Part shown: positions 54,877 through 63,659 of the stretch, piece after piece
Numbering within the stretch: the first letter of the stretch is position 1
Layout: each line of letters opens with the position of its first letter
DNA from: Nonomuraea ceibae
GTDB lineage: Bacteria; Actinomycetota; Actinomycetes; Streptosporangiales; Streptosporangiaceae
Length of the DNA: 64,000 nucleotides
NCBI RefSeq assembly: GCF_019396325.1
Contig: NZ_JAHKRO010000037.1
Span: forward strand, 1 to 64,000
Direction: 5' to 3'
The notes under the pieces: generated by a model
The model's input: only the letters and a program-made list of their open reading frames with translations
Told to the model about the DNA's origin: nothing
Databases searched by the model: none
Program-made: the position numbers and the translations under genes

Positions 54877-55533
54877 CTATGCTGCTTCGACTGCCGTCTC
54901 GACCAGACCGAGCCTGTGGAGCAGCCGTTCTCGCACGGCCGGCCATTCGGAGATCAGGATCGAGTAGAACGCCGTATCTCGGACCGTGTCGTCGGCGCCT
55001 CGGCTTTCCGCTCGCCGCACCCCGTCGAAGTGTGCGCCGAGGGCCTCGATGGCGGCCCGGGATCGGACGTTCCTCACGTCGGCCTTGAGCGTGATGCGGT
55101 GGACCTGCCAGGTCTCGAAGGCGTGCGAGAGCATCAGGAACTTGCTCTCCCGGTTGGCACCCGTGCCCTGGGCGGAGGCGCCCAGCCAGGTGTAACCGAT
55201 GTCGGCCACGGACGGGACCTCGCCCACCGCACCACGCGTGCCCGGAGGCCAGGGCATGGGACCCTGCCAGTACTCCAGGTTCATGAGACGGGTGGCACCG
55301 ACCACGCGGTCGGTGTGCAGCCACCGGATGGCGAAGGGCACCGTGCGGCCCTCCGCCTGCTCAGCCAGCGCGGCCTCCACGTAGGAGACCATCTCGTCCC
55401 GGTTGCCCGGGACCCGAGTGAAGCCGTAAGTGGACCGGTCTTCACTCGCCGCGGCGATCAGGTCATCGACCACCGCGAGGCTGAGAGGTTCCAGGCGCAC
55501 GAGGCGCCCGGACAAGGTGACAAGAGCGGACAT
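54877..55533 (-). CDS. GNAT-family acetyltransferase (RimJ/RimL-like)
   Basis: A 218-aa acetyltransferase of the RimJ/L type (VRLEPLSLAVVDDLIAAASE, DIGYTWLGASAQGTGANRES, HRITLKADVRNVRSRAAIEA). The ATG at 55533 matches the family start. Could acetylate a protein N-terminus or small amine; unknown. Confidence 0.88.
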   Translation of the reverse strand: MSALVTLSGRLVRLEPLSLAVVDDLIAAASEDRSTYGFTRVPGNRDEMVSYVEAALAEQAEGRTVPFAIRWLHTDRVVGATRLMNLEYWQGPMPWPPGTRGAVGEVPSVADIGYTWLGASAQGTGANRESKFLMLSHAFETWQVHRITLKADVRNVRSRAAIEALGAHFDGVRRAESRGADDTVRDTAFYSILISEWPAVRERLLHRLGLVETAVEAA

Positions 55534-55664
55534 GTGCACATGATGGGGGTTGCTCGGAGTCCGCGGAACCACGCTATCGGGGCCGTCGTCCCCGCACCTC
55601 GGAAAGCACGGTGTTTCCGCAGGTCAGAGGGGTAATTCGGAAGGATCTCCGGGGAAGATTTCGC

Positions 55665-56939
55665 CTAACCGTGACATCCGGTCGGCACCAGCGCCGGACG
55701 CCGTTCACGCGACGCCAGCGAGAGCTCCTTCAGGCCCATCGAAAGATGGTCGAGCGAGGCCGCGATCCACGGCAACTGGAGCGGATCGGGGCTGGTCAGC
55801 GCGGTCAGCCGGTCCTCGGTCGTGTCCCCGTACAGCAGGCTGACCGCAACCCGCACGCGCGCGGCGGCCGGGTCGTCGCCGAAGGCGTGACCGGGCAGCA
55901 CCCCGAGGCCGTGCTGGTCGAGCAGGAGCCGGGTGACGTCGGCCGAGCCGCCGAGCCGCAGATGGCTCAGGTCCGGGTAGAGGTAGAAGCCGCCCTGCGG
56001 GGCCGGCACGGAGGCGCCGATCTCCACGAACCTGTCGTGTACGGCGCGGGCCAGCGTGCCGTGCAGCCGGCGGCTCTGCCTGACGCGCTCGGTGAGCTCG
56101 CTGGGGTCGGTGAAGGCGTACGCCGCGGCCTCCTGGATCGGGGCGGCCGGGGCCGACCAGATCTCGCTGGCCACCGCGAGCAGCCGGGCGCGCAGCTCGT
56201 GCGCGTCGTCGGGCAGCCGCGCGACGCCGATCCGCCAGCCGCCCAGGGCCAGGCTCTTGCTCAGCCCGGTGGTGACGATCGTGCGCTCGGGCGCCAGATC
56301 GGCCGGGGAGGTGAAGGACGTGGAGGGGTCGTGAAGCAGGTCGCGGTAGATCTCGTCCGAGATGACGTACAGGTCCAGTTCGCGGGCGAGCGCGACCAGG
56401 CGGTGGATCGCCGAGCGCGGCGCGAGCCGGCCGGTGGGGTTGTCCGGCAGCGTCACGAGCAGGGAGCGTACGGTCCGGCCCTGGGCGCGGGCGTCCAGCA
56501 CGGCCGCCTTCACCAGGTCGGGGTCCGGCACGCCGCCCTGGCCCGAGGGCGCCGGGATCAGGATCGGGCGTGACCCGACGAGGTCGGCCTGCGCGGCGTA
56601 GCTGACCCAGCTGGGCATGGGCAGGACGACGTCGCCGCCGATCGCCAGGAGCAGGCCGTACAGCAGGGATTTGCTGCCTGGCCCGCAGACGACCAGCTCG
56701 GGGTCGGTGATGAGCCCCCGTCGTGTCCAGTAGCCCGCCGCCGCCGTCCTGAGCTCGGACGCCCCCGCGACCGGCCCGTAGCCGTTGCGTTCCGATGCGG
56801 CGGCCAGCTTGTCGCGCAGCGCCGGGTGGACGGGCAGTCCTGCCTCACCGAAGGCGAGGTTCAGCACGCGTTCCCCGGCGCGTCGTCTTCGTTCGATGTC
56901 CTCGTTCGCCGCCAGGGTGGCGGAGAGAGTCACGGTCAT
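55665..56939 (-). CDS. PLP-dependent aminotransferase (class I/II)
   Basis: A 424-aa aminotransferase. Lysine for PLP in TGLSKSLALGGWRIG, LPDNPTGRL (substrate-carboxylate Asn), YVISDEIYRDLL (PLP-ring Asp) and a C-terminal RVRVAVSLLYGD. ATG at 56939 gives a normal N-terminus. Divergent from a LysR gene, which is probably its regulator. Amino-acid specificity unknown. Confidence 0.92.
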   Translation of the reverse strand: MTVTLSATLAANEDIERRRRAGERVLNLAFGEAGLPVHPALRDKLAAASERNGYGPVAGASELRTAAAGYWTRRGLITDPELVVCGPGSKSLLYGLLLAIGGDVVLPMPSWVSYAAQADLVGSRPILIPAPSGQGGVPDPDLVKAAVLDARAQGRTVRSLLVTLPDNPTGRLAPRSAIHRLVALARELDLYVISDEIYRDLLHDPSTSFTSPADLAPERTIVTTGLSKSLALGGWRIGVARLPDDAHELRARLLAVASEIWSAPAAPIQEAAAYAFTDPSELTERVRQSRRLHGTLARAVHDRFVEIGASVPAPQGGFYLYPDLSHLRLGGSADVTRLLLDQHGLGVLPGHAFGDDPAAARVRVAVSLLYGDTTEDRLTALTSPDPLQLPWIAASLDHLSMGLKELSLASRERRPALVPTGCHG

Positions 56940-57018
56940 GTTTGTCACGTTCCCAGGGTGGTTGTAGGAAGGCATCAGGACAAGCGAGGCTTTTTGTGGG
57001 TAGGCGTAAGGAAGTCCG

Positions 57019-57954
57019 ATGCTCGATTTGCGGCGTTTGACGTTGATCTGCGAGTTCGCTCGGCGCGGCAGCATCGCCGCGACCGCGGAATCGCTGGGCT
57101 ACAGCCCCTCCGCGGTCTCTCAGCAGCTCGCCGCGCTCGAACGCGAGACCGGCACCGCGCTCATCGACCGGACCGCGCGCAGTGCCGAGCTGACCGACGC
57201 CGGCCGCAGGCTGGTGGCGCACGCGGAACGCATCCTTTCCATGGTCGAGGAGGCTGAGTCGGACCTTTCGGCTCACGCGGGCAGCCCCGCCGGACGTGTC
57301 GTGGTTACCGCCTTCCCCACAGCGGCCGTCGCATTCGCCCCGGCCCTCGCCAGGTCCCTCCGCCGCCACACCGAACTCACGCTCAGGCTGGGGCAGAGCA
57401 GGTCGGGAAAGGGCATGCGGGAGGTGCAGTCAGGCGAGGTCGACATCGCGCTCGTCGACGACTGGTACGGCATGGCCCGCGACAGCGAGAACCTGCGCGT
57501 CTTCCCGCTCCTGCACGACCCCCTGGTGCTCGTCGTGCCGCGCAAGCACCGGCTGGCCGACCCCGACGTGCCGCTCGACCTCAGGGAGCTGCGCGACGAG
57601 CCGTGGATGGCCACCCCCGACGGCGAGCCGTCCCGCCTGGCGGTGGACCGGCTGTTCGTGGACGTGGGCGGCACCAAGCCGACGCCGTGGGAGTTCGAAG
57701 GACTCGGCACCATCCTGTCGCTGGTCGCCAAGGGCATCGGCATCGCCGCCGTGCCCGCGCTCGCGCTGGCCGCCGGCGTGCGCGGGCTGTCGGTCCGCCA
57801 CTTCCCCGGCAATCCCGTCGGCCGCGACGTGCACGCGGTGGCGCGCGTCTCCAGCGTCAACCGGCCCTCGGTCTCGGTGACCCTGCGAGCCATCCACGTG
57901 GCCGCCCGCTACATCGCCGCCGATCTGGATCCGGTACGGTTCGCCGACCGGTAG
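57019..57954 (+). CDS. LysR-family regulator
   Basis: A 311-aa LysR regulator: helix-turn-helix ([20 protein letters not shown]) and a periplasmic-binding-like effector domain (VALVDD-like strand, [14 protein letters not shown]). 79 bp from the divergent aminotransferase gene, its likely target. Good AAGGAAG ribosome site. Confidence 0.93.
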   Translation: MLDLRRLTLICEFARRGSIAATAESLGYSPSAVSQQLAALERETGTALIDRTARSAELTDAGRRLVAHAERILSMVEEAESDLSAHAGSPAGRVVVTAFPTAAVAFAPALARSLRRHTELTLRLGQSRSGKGMREVQSGEVDIALVDDWYGMARDSENLRVFPLLHDPLVLVVPRKHRLADPDVPLDLRELRDEPWMATPDGEPSRLAVDRLFVDVGGTKPTPWEFEGLGTILSLVAKGIGIAAVPALALAAGVRGLSVRHFPGNPVGRDVHAVARVSSVNRPSVSVTLRAIHVAARYIAADLDPVRFADR

Positions 57955-57965
57955 CGTTCTGCGCC

Positions 57966-58637
57966 ATGGCGCCGACGTACGACATCGAGACCCTCCTGCT
58001 CGCCCAGCCGAGCGTGCGCACGGTCGCGGGCGTGGACGAGGTGGGCCGCGGAGCCTGGGCCGGGCCGGTCACCGTGTGCGCCGTGGTCACCGACCTGTCC
58101 GCGCCGCCCACCGGGCTCACCGACTCCAAGCAGCTCTCCGCCGCCAAGCGCGACAAGGTCGCCGCCGAGCTGGAGACCTGGGCCGCCGGCATCGGCTTCG
58201 GCGAGGCGGGCCACGACGAGATCGACCGGCTCGGCATGACCGAGGCGCTGCGCAGGGCCGCCCGGCGTGCCCTGGAAGCGCTGCCCACCAGGCCCGACGC
58301 CGTCATCCTCGACGGCAAGCACGACTACATCGGCGCGCCCTGGCCGGTGCGCCTGGAGGTCAAGGGCGACGCGGCCAGCATCTCGGTGGCCGCCGCCTCG
58401 GTGCTGGCCAAGGTCAGGCGCGACGCGTACATGGCGGAGATCGGATGTGAGGCGTACGGGTTCGCGGAGAACGCCGGATATCCGTCGCCGCAGCACCAGC
58501 AGGCGCTCGCCGAGCTGGGGCCGACGGCGCACCACCGGCTCTCCTGGTCCTACTTGGACGACCTGCCGGCCTGGCGGCACCTCAAGCGGCACCGCGACCC
58601 GGCCGCCGTCGAGGGGCAGGTCAGCCTCTTCGGCTGA
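57966..58637 (+). CDS. rnhB: Ribonuclease HII
   Basis: Cleaves RNA in RNA/DNA hybrids at junctions. 223 aa. Catalytic acidic motif [16 protein letters not shown] (D-E), [22 protein letters not shown] (third Asp), and [13 protein letters not shown] (last Asp). The ATG at 57966 gives the normal length. Follows the LysR gene by 11 bp on the same strand. Confidence 0.95.
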   Translation: MAPTYDIETLLLAQPSVRTVAGVDEVGRGAWAGPVTVCAVVTDLSAPPTGLTDSKQLSAAKRDKVAAELETWAAGIGFGEAGHDEIDRLGMTEALRRAARRALEALPTRPDAVILDGKHDYIGAPWPVRLEVKGDAASISVAAASVLAKVRRDAYMAEIGCEAYGFAENAGYPSPQHQQALAELGPTAHHRLSWSYLDDLPAWRHLKRHRDPAAVEGQVSLFG

Positions 58638-58670
58638 CACTGGGCTGCGGCGTCGGCCATCATCGGTGGG

Positions 58671-59675
58671 ATGCGCATCGGCATCTTCCTCGTCGCCGCC
58701 CAGTTCCCAGGCGGGGAGCCGGGCCGGATCCTGGCCGACACCGTCGAGCTGATCGTCGCCGCCGAGCGGGCCGGGTTCGACGACGCGTGGATCGCCGAGC
58801 ACCACTTCATGACCTACGGCGTGTGCCCGTCGCCGATCACGCTGGCCGCCGTCGCCGCCGGGCGCACCACCAGGATCGGGCTCGGCACCGCCGTCAGCGT
58901 GCTGTCCACGCAGCATCCGATCGCCCTGGCCGAGCAGGCCGCCATGCTGCACCACCTGTCGGGCGGGCGCTTCACGCTCGGCGTCGGGCGTGGCGGGCCG
59001 TGGGTGGACCTGGAGGTGTTCGGCACCGGGCTGGACCGGTTCGAGCGGGGCTTCCCGGAATCGCTCGACCTGCTGACGGCCGCCCTGTCAGGCGAGACGG
59101 TGTCGGCCTCCGGTGAGTTCTTCGCCTTCCGCGACGTGCGGATGGTGCCGTCGGCGCGGCTGCGGCCGGTGGTCGCGTGCACGTCGGGGTCCACGATCGC
59201 GCTGGCGGCCGCGCGCGGGCTGCCGATGCTGCTCGGCGTGCACGTCGGCGACGAGGAGAAGGCGGCGGCGGTGCGGGCTCATGGCGCGTCCGGTGTTCCC
59301 GGCTCTTCCGGGGGGCACGTCGCCGCGGCGGTCGCGCACGTCGCCGACACGACGCCGCAGGCCGTGCGGGAGCTGAAGGAGTCGATGCCCGCCTGGCTGA
59401 AGCCCGGTCTGGCGAGCTACACGCCGGTGGACGGGCGGCCACGACCCGAGCGGGACGTGGACGCGTACGTGGACTTCCTGGCCCGGATCCACCCCGTGGG
59501 CTCGCCCGAGCACTGCGCCCGCACGCTGCTGCGCACCGCCGAGACGACCGGGATCGACCACTTCATCCTGATGGTGGAGGCGGGCGGGAACGCCGCGGAG
59601 GACGTGCGGCGGCTCGGCGCCGAAGTGCTGCCGCTGCTGAGAGGCCGCCCGCCCGGAGCGGCGGGCGGCCCCTGA
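58671..59675 (+). CDS. Luciferase-like flavin-dependent oxidoreductase
   Basis: A 334-aa TIM-barrel luciferase-family enzyme (VAAERAGFDDAWIAEHHFM, GLGTAVSVLSTQHPIALAEQ, LHHLSGGRFTLGVGRGG). The HHF and GRGG motifs fit the FMN/F420 class of this superfamily. Substrate unknown. 33 bp after rnhB on the same strand. Confidence 0.9.
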   Translation: MRIGIFLVAAQFPGGEPGRILADTVELIVAAERAGFDDAWIAEHHFMTYGVCPSPITLAAVAAGRTTRIGLGTAVSVLSTQHPIALAEQAAMLHHLSGGRFTLGVGRGGPWVDLEVFGTGLDRFERGFPESLDLLTAALSGETVSASGEFFAFRDVRMVPSARLRPVVACTSGSTIALAAARGLPMLLGVHVGDEEKAAAVRAHGASGVPGSSGGHVAAAVAHVADTTPQAVRELKESMPAWLKPGLASYTPVDGRPRPERDVDAYVDFLARIHPVGSPEHCARTLLRTAETTGIDHFILMVEAGGNAAEDVRRLGAEVLPLLRGRPPGAAGGP

Positions 59676-59680
59676 ACGGA

Positions 59681-60067
59681 TCAGCAGTCCACCAGCTCCG
59701 GCTTCTGGTTGAGGATCTGCGCCCGCGGCGTGACGAACTCGCTCAGCGCCTCGCGCGCCGCCGGGTCGAACACGGCCACGCGGTGGCAGTTCTGGAAGGC
59801 CAGCTTCATGCCGAAGTGGCGCTCCAGGGCGCCCCGCATCGCGTCGCTCGCCAGGCAGCGCAGGAGCTGCCCTCGGGCCTCCTCGTCCGGTGGCGGCACC
59901 TGGTTGTCGGCGAACTCGGCGCCGGTCCTGTCACGCTGCTCGACCAGCTCGGTGATCACCGACCAGGCGTAGGGCAGGGAGTCGCGGACGCAGGCGACGA
60001 ACGCCGCGTCGTCGACATCCCCGGCTCTGGCCTGGTCGAGGAGATCGTTCGGAACGGTCAGCGACAT
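59681..60067 (-). CDS. SCO5389-family protein
   Basis: A 128-aa actinobacteria-specific protein. Motifs CVRDSLPYAWSVI, FADNQVPPPDEEARGQLLR, CLASDAMRGALERHFG and FQNCHRVAVF are diagnostic. Role unknown. In streptomycetes it is linked to a CooC/ParA-like ATPase, as here (86 bp upstream). Confidence 0.9.
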   Translation of the reverse strand: MSLTVPNDLLDQARAGDVDDAAFVACVRDSLPYAWSVITELVEQRDRTGAEFADNQVPPPDEEARGQLLRCLASDAMRGALERHFGMKLAFQNCHRVAVFDPAAREALSEFVTPRAQILNQKPELVDC

Positions 60068-60153
60068 GCTGTCTCCTTTCGAAAGACATCAACTTGACGC
60101 TAGGTGAGCCTCCGGAAACGCTCCAGATGGCCGTAGGGCGACAGTCGTGTGGG

Positions 60154-61092
60154 TCAGGCGGCCGGAGGGCCGTAGACGAAGTCGGGGTCGACCTGACCGG
60201 CCAGGTCGAGGCCGGTCCTGGCGTTGGCCCAGGCGCGGGCGTTGCGCAGGTGGAACTCGGCGGCCTGGCGGCCGAACCGCACCCAGTCCTTCTCCTGCTC
60301 GTCGACGTGCTTGAGCAGCACGGCGAGCGCGTCGGAGTTGGCCGGCTCCAGGTCGTCGAGGCTGAAGGCGCGGCCCTGCTCCATGGCGCGCACGGCGGAG
60401 GAGTGCTCCATCCAGGTGAGCAGGTCGTCGCCCACGTGCTCGCGCAGGAAGTCGACGTCGGAGGGGCCGTGGACCTTGTTGCCGACCACGGCCAGCGGCA
60501 CGTCGTAGTCGGCCGCGTAGTCGCGATACTGCCGGTAGACGCCGACGCCCTGGCGGGTCGGCTCGGCGACGAGGAACGTCAGGTCGAAGCGGGTGAACAG
60601 GCCGGAGGCGAAGGAGTCGGAGCCCGCCGTCATGTCGACCACCACGTACTCGCCGTGGCCGTCGACCAGGTGGTTGAGCAGCAGCTCGACCGCGCCGACC
60701 TTGGAGTGGTAGCAGGCCACGCCGAGGTCGTCGTCGTTGAACGGGCCGGTGGCCATCAGGCGGAAGCCCTCCGGCGTCGGGGCCGCGTAGCGGTGCTCGG
60801 CCAGGTCCTTGACGGACACCAGCCGGGAGCCGCGGCCCGGCGGGGTCGTCTTGACCATCGCGTCGGCGGAGGGGATGCGCGGGTTGTCGCCGCGCAGGAA
60901 GTCCTTGATCTCCGTGAGGTGCGCGCCGAGCGGCTCCGGTGGGCTGTCGAGCCCGAGCACCAGCGACAGGTGCTGGTTGATGTCGGCGTCGACCGCCACC
61001 ACCGGCGCGCCCCTGCCCGCGACGTATCTGGCGAACAGCGCCGAGATCGTGGTCTTGCCGCTGCCGCCCTTGCCGACGAACGCCACCCTCAC
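60154..61092 (-). CDS. CooC/MinD-like P-loop ATPase
   Basis: A 312-aa SIMIBI ATPase: deviant Walker A FVGKGGSGKTTISALF, VVAVDADINQHLSL, then VVVDMTAGSDSFASGL (Walker B-like) and FLVAEPTRQGVGVYRQYRDY. CooC-type enzymes insert metal into enzymes, but the client here is unknown. GTG at 61092 is chosen because AGGAGG lies 6 nt upstream. A Zur-like inverted repeat lies 22 nt before the start. Confidence 0.88.
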   Translation of the reverse strand: MRVAFVGKGGSGKTTISALFARYVAGRGAPVVAVDADINQHLSLVLGLDSPPEPLGAHLTEIKDFLRGDNPRIPSADAMVKTTPPGRGSRLVSVKDLAEHRYAAPTPEGFRLMATGPFNDDDLGVACYHSKVGAVELLLNHLVDGHGEYVVVDMTAGSDSFASGLFTRFDLTFLVAEPTRQGVGVYRQYRDYAADYDVPLAVVGNKVHGPSDVDFLREHVGDDLLTWMEHSSAVRAMEQGRAFSLDDLEPANSDALAVLLKHVDEQEKDWVRFGRQAAEFHLRNARAWANARTGLDLAGQVDPDFVYGPPAA

Positions 61093-61114
61093 GGGAACCT
61101 CCTGGCGATGATTA

Positions 61115-61129
61115 TGAAAACCGTTTCCG
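61115..61129. promoter_or_regulatory. Zur-box-like inverted repeat
   Basis: TGAAAACCGTTTCCG resembles the actinobacterial zinc-uptake-regulator consensus TGAAAAC-N-TTTTCA on the left arm and differs at two right-arm bases. It lies between the ATPase and TPR genes. Identity is inferred. Confidence 0.35.
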
Positions 61130-61163
61130 CTCGTACGGGTGACCATCATGCCACACTCGGTGC

Positions 61164-61643
61164 ATGCGAAACGATGATTTGGCGATGGCCGTGCGGTTGC
61201 GTGAAGAAGGCAGGAAGGAGGAGGCGAGGACGGCGCTGCTCGCCCTGGCGGAGCGATATCCGGACGACGCCGAGGTCGCCTGCCACACCGCCTGGGTGCA
61301 CGACTCGCTCGGGCTGGAGGCCGAGGCGGTGCCCTATTACGAGCGGGCGCTGGCGGGTGACGGGCTGACGCCCGGCGACCGGCTGGGGGCCTTCACCGGC
61401 CTGGGCAGCACGTTGCGGGTGCTGGGACGGGTGGCCGAGTCGCGGGCGCTGTTCCGGCGGGCGCTGGAGGAGTTCCCCGGAGACCCGGGGCTGCGGGTGT
61501 TCGAGGCGATGGCGCTCTACAACGCGGGGGAGTCGCGGGAGGCGGTCTCCGCGCTGCTCAAGCTGCTCGTGGAGGCCGGGCACGTGGGCGGTTATGAGCG
61601 GGCCGTCGCCTATTACGCGGACAATCTGGACGAGACGGTCTAG
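61164..61643 (+). CDS. Tetratricopeptide-repeat protein
   Basis: A 159-aa protein of three to four TPR helices (GRKEEARTALLALAERYPDD, EAEAVPYYERALAGDGLTPG, GRVAESRALFRRALEEFPGD). Cytoplasmic protein-interaction module, partner unknown. Divergent from the ATPase gene. Confidence 0.85.
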   Translation: MRNDDLAMAVRLREEGRKEEARTALLALAERYPDDAEVACHTAWVHDSLGLEAEAVPYYERALAGDGLTPGDRLGAFTGLGSTLRVLGRVAESRALFRRALEEFPGDPGLRVFEAMALYNAGESREAVSALLKLLVEAGHVGGYERAVAYYADNLDETV

Positions 61644-61746
61644 CGCGTCAACCTAAGGATGTAGCCGGGATCAGACCCTGGGCCGATGTGACGGCAGGTG
61701 ATCGCGTCGTAGCGTTGAGCTGACCAATCGGGGGATCGGCTCGGGG

Positions 61747-62430
61747 GTGACCGCGATGACCCTGACAGCCCGGCCGGCGGCGCGTACGGCGTCCTGGCAG
61801 GTGTTGCTGGCCATCATGCTGGTGGTCTTCGTGGTGGTGCCCGTCGCGGCCTTCTACGGGCTGCGCGCCCTGGGAGTGAGCCCGTGGCTCGCTCTCATGG
61901 CCGGGGCCGTGGTGCCCGCGGCGGTGCTGGCGCACAAGGTGATCGCCGGCGGGCGGATCGACGGGCTCGACCGGTTCACGATCGCCACGCTGGCCCTGAC
62001 CGGCGTCAGCTCGCTGTTCAGCGGCGATCCGCGGCTGCTGCTGCTCAGGGACGCGCTCACCGGCGCCGTCGCGGGCGGCTGGGCGCTGATCACCGCGATC
62101 TCGTCCCGGCCGCTCGCCCTGGAGCTCACGCTCCAGCTCGGCGCGCCGGAGCGGGAGGCCGCCTGGCGGACCTCCCCGGCCTACCGCGGCGCCATCCGCA
62201 CGATCACCGCGCTGTGGGGCGCGGGGCTGCTGCTCGACGCGGCCGTCTCGGCGGTGGTGACCTTCACGGTCCCGCCGGACCTGGTGCCGCTCGTCCGGCT
62301 GTCGGGGCTGGCCTTCGTGGCCGCCGCCGTCACCGCGGGCGTCATCCACGCGCGCCGCTACCACCGGCGCCACGGCCACCGCCTGGTGATCCCCGACAAC
62401 GGCCGCATCGTGCTCGACTACCCGACCTGA
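61747..62430 (+). CDS. Five-span membrane protein (VC0807-like)
   Basis: A 227-aa membrane protein with about five to six hydrophobic spans, containing FYGLRALGVSPWLALMAGAV and TIATLALTGVSSLFSGDPR, features of the VC0807-like family. Function unknown. GTG at 61747 or ATG at 61756. Precedes the Rieske oxygenase by 10 bp, so probably cotranscribed. Confidence 0.75.
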   Translation: MTAMTLTARPAARTASWQVLLAIMLVVFVVVPVAAFYGLRALGVSPWLALMAGAVVPAAVLAHKVIAGGRIDGLDRFTIATLALTGVSSLFSGDPRLLLLRDALTGAVAGGWALITAISSRPLALELTLQLGAPEREAAWRTSPAYRGAIRTITALWGAGLLLDAAVSAVVTFTVPPDLVPLVRLSGLAFVAAAVTAGVIHARRYHRRHGHRLVIPDNGRIVLDYPT

Positions 62431-62440
62431 GGGGGCACCC

Positions 62441-63559
62441 ATGACGACCACCCAGCTCACCGCCGAGGTGCGACGGATCGCCGGCCTGCCGTTCGACGAG
62501 AGCGAGACCCTGCCGCCCGAGGCCTACACCTCGCCAGAGTTCCACGCCCTGGAGCTGGAGCGGATCTTCCGCAGCGACTGGCTCTGCGTCGCCCGCGCCG
62601 ACCAGCTCGCCGACCCCGGCGCCTACCTGCGGCTCGACCTGCCCGGGCGGCCCCTGGTGCTCACCCGCGACGAGGACGGCACGCTGCACGCGCTCTCGCG
62701 GGTCTGCCGCCACCGGTTCATGGACATCCTGCCGCCCGAGACCACCCCGGAGCAGGGCCGGCTCAAGCGCCTGACCTGCCCGTACCACACCTGGACCTAC
62801 CGGCTCAACGGCGACTTCGCCGGACGGCTCGCCGGGGCGCCGCTCATGCGCGCCCCCGGATTCGACCGCGCCGCCTGCCGCCTGGCCGCCTACCGGCTGG
62901 AGGAATGGCACGGCTTCGTCATGCTCAACCTCGACCCCGGCGCGCCGCCGCTCGCCCCGGAGCTGACCGGCCTCGACGCCGTGCTGGGCGGGTTCGACCT
63001 GGCGTCCTGGACGCACGCCGCGACCATCCGCTGGGACGACGTGCCCGCCAACTGGAAGGTCGCCCTGGAGAACGGGTCGGAGAACTACCACCACATGGGC
63101 ACCCACGCCGACACGCTCGAACCCGTGGCGCCCGCCCGCGCCACCCGCGTCGACGAGTGCGACGGCCGCTGGTTCACCATGCACACCCCCGACCCGGCCG
63201 ACCCCGGCACCGGGCTGACCATCGCCGGGATCTTCCCCAACACCGTCCTGGCCCTGCAATCGGGGCTCGCGGTGTGGGCCACCTGGTGGCCGACCGGGCC
63301 GGTGACGCACGACGCAGTCTTCCACGTCCTCGTCCCGCCGGGCGCCGCCGGGCAGCCGGGCTTCCCGGCCTACCTGGACTCGCTGGTCGCCGGGCTGCGG
63401 CTGATCCAGGACGAGGACCTGGTGGCCATCCACGGCGTCCAGCGCGGGCTGTCGGCCGCCCCCGACCCGCCCGCGGGCCGCTTCTCCCACCTCGAACGCC
63501 CCCTGTGGCAGTTCCAGCGCTACCTGGCTTCCCGCCTCGACGCCGAGGCGTCGGGGTGA
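62441..63559 (+). CDS. Rieske aromatic-ring-hydroxylating oxygenase alpha subunit
   Basis: A 372-aa oxygenase. Rieske [2Fe-2S] site CRHRFM and CPYHTW (CxH and CxxH), and the mononuclear iron site in ENGSENYHHMGTHAD with ligands HxxxxH and a later Asp. Oxidises an aromatic or betaine-like substrate, needing a reductase, none adjacent. Slightly short of many alpha subunits. The protein ends 100 bp before the next gene. Confidence 0.9.
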   Translation: MTTTQLTAEVRRIAGLPFDESETLPPEAYTSPEFHALELERIFRSDWLCVARADQLADPGAYLRLDLPGRPLVLTRDEDGTLHALSRVCRHRFMDILPPETTPEQGRLKRLTCPYHTWTYRLNGDFAGRLAGAPLMRAPGFDRAACRLAAYRLEEWHGFVMLNLDPGAPPLAPELTGLDAVLGGFDLASWTHAATIRWDDVPANWKVALENGSENYHHMGTHADTLEPVAPARATRVDECDGRWFTMHTPDPADPGTGLTIAGIFPNTVLALQSGLAVWATWWPTGPVTHDAVFHVLVPPGAAGQPGFPAYLDSLVAGLRLIQDEDLVAIHGVQRGLSAAPDPPAGRFSHLERPLWQFQRYLASRLDAEASG

Positions 63560-63659
63560 CGGTCGGCCCCGCGGGGCGGCCGCGTCGGCGCACTGGGAAG
63601 ATCTGGCTCGACGGCTACCGTGGCCGGCTGGGGTTCGTGACGATGCTGCTGCGGCGGGT

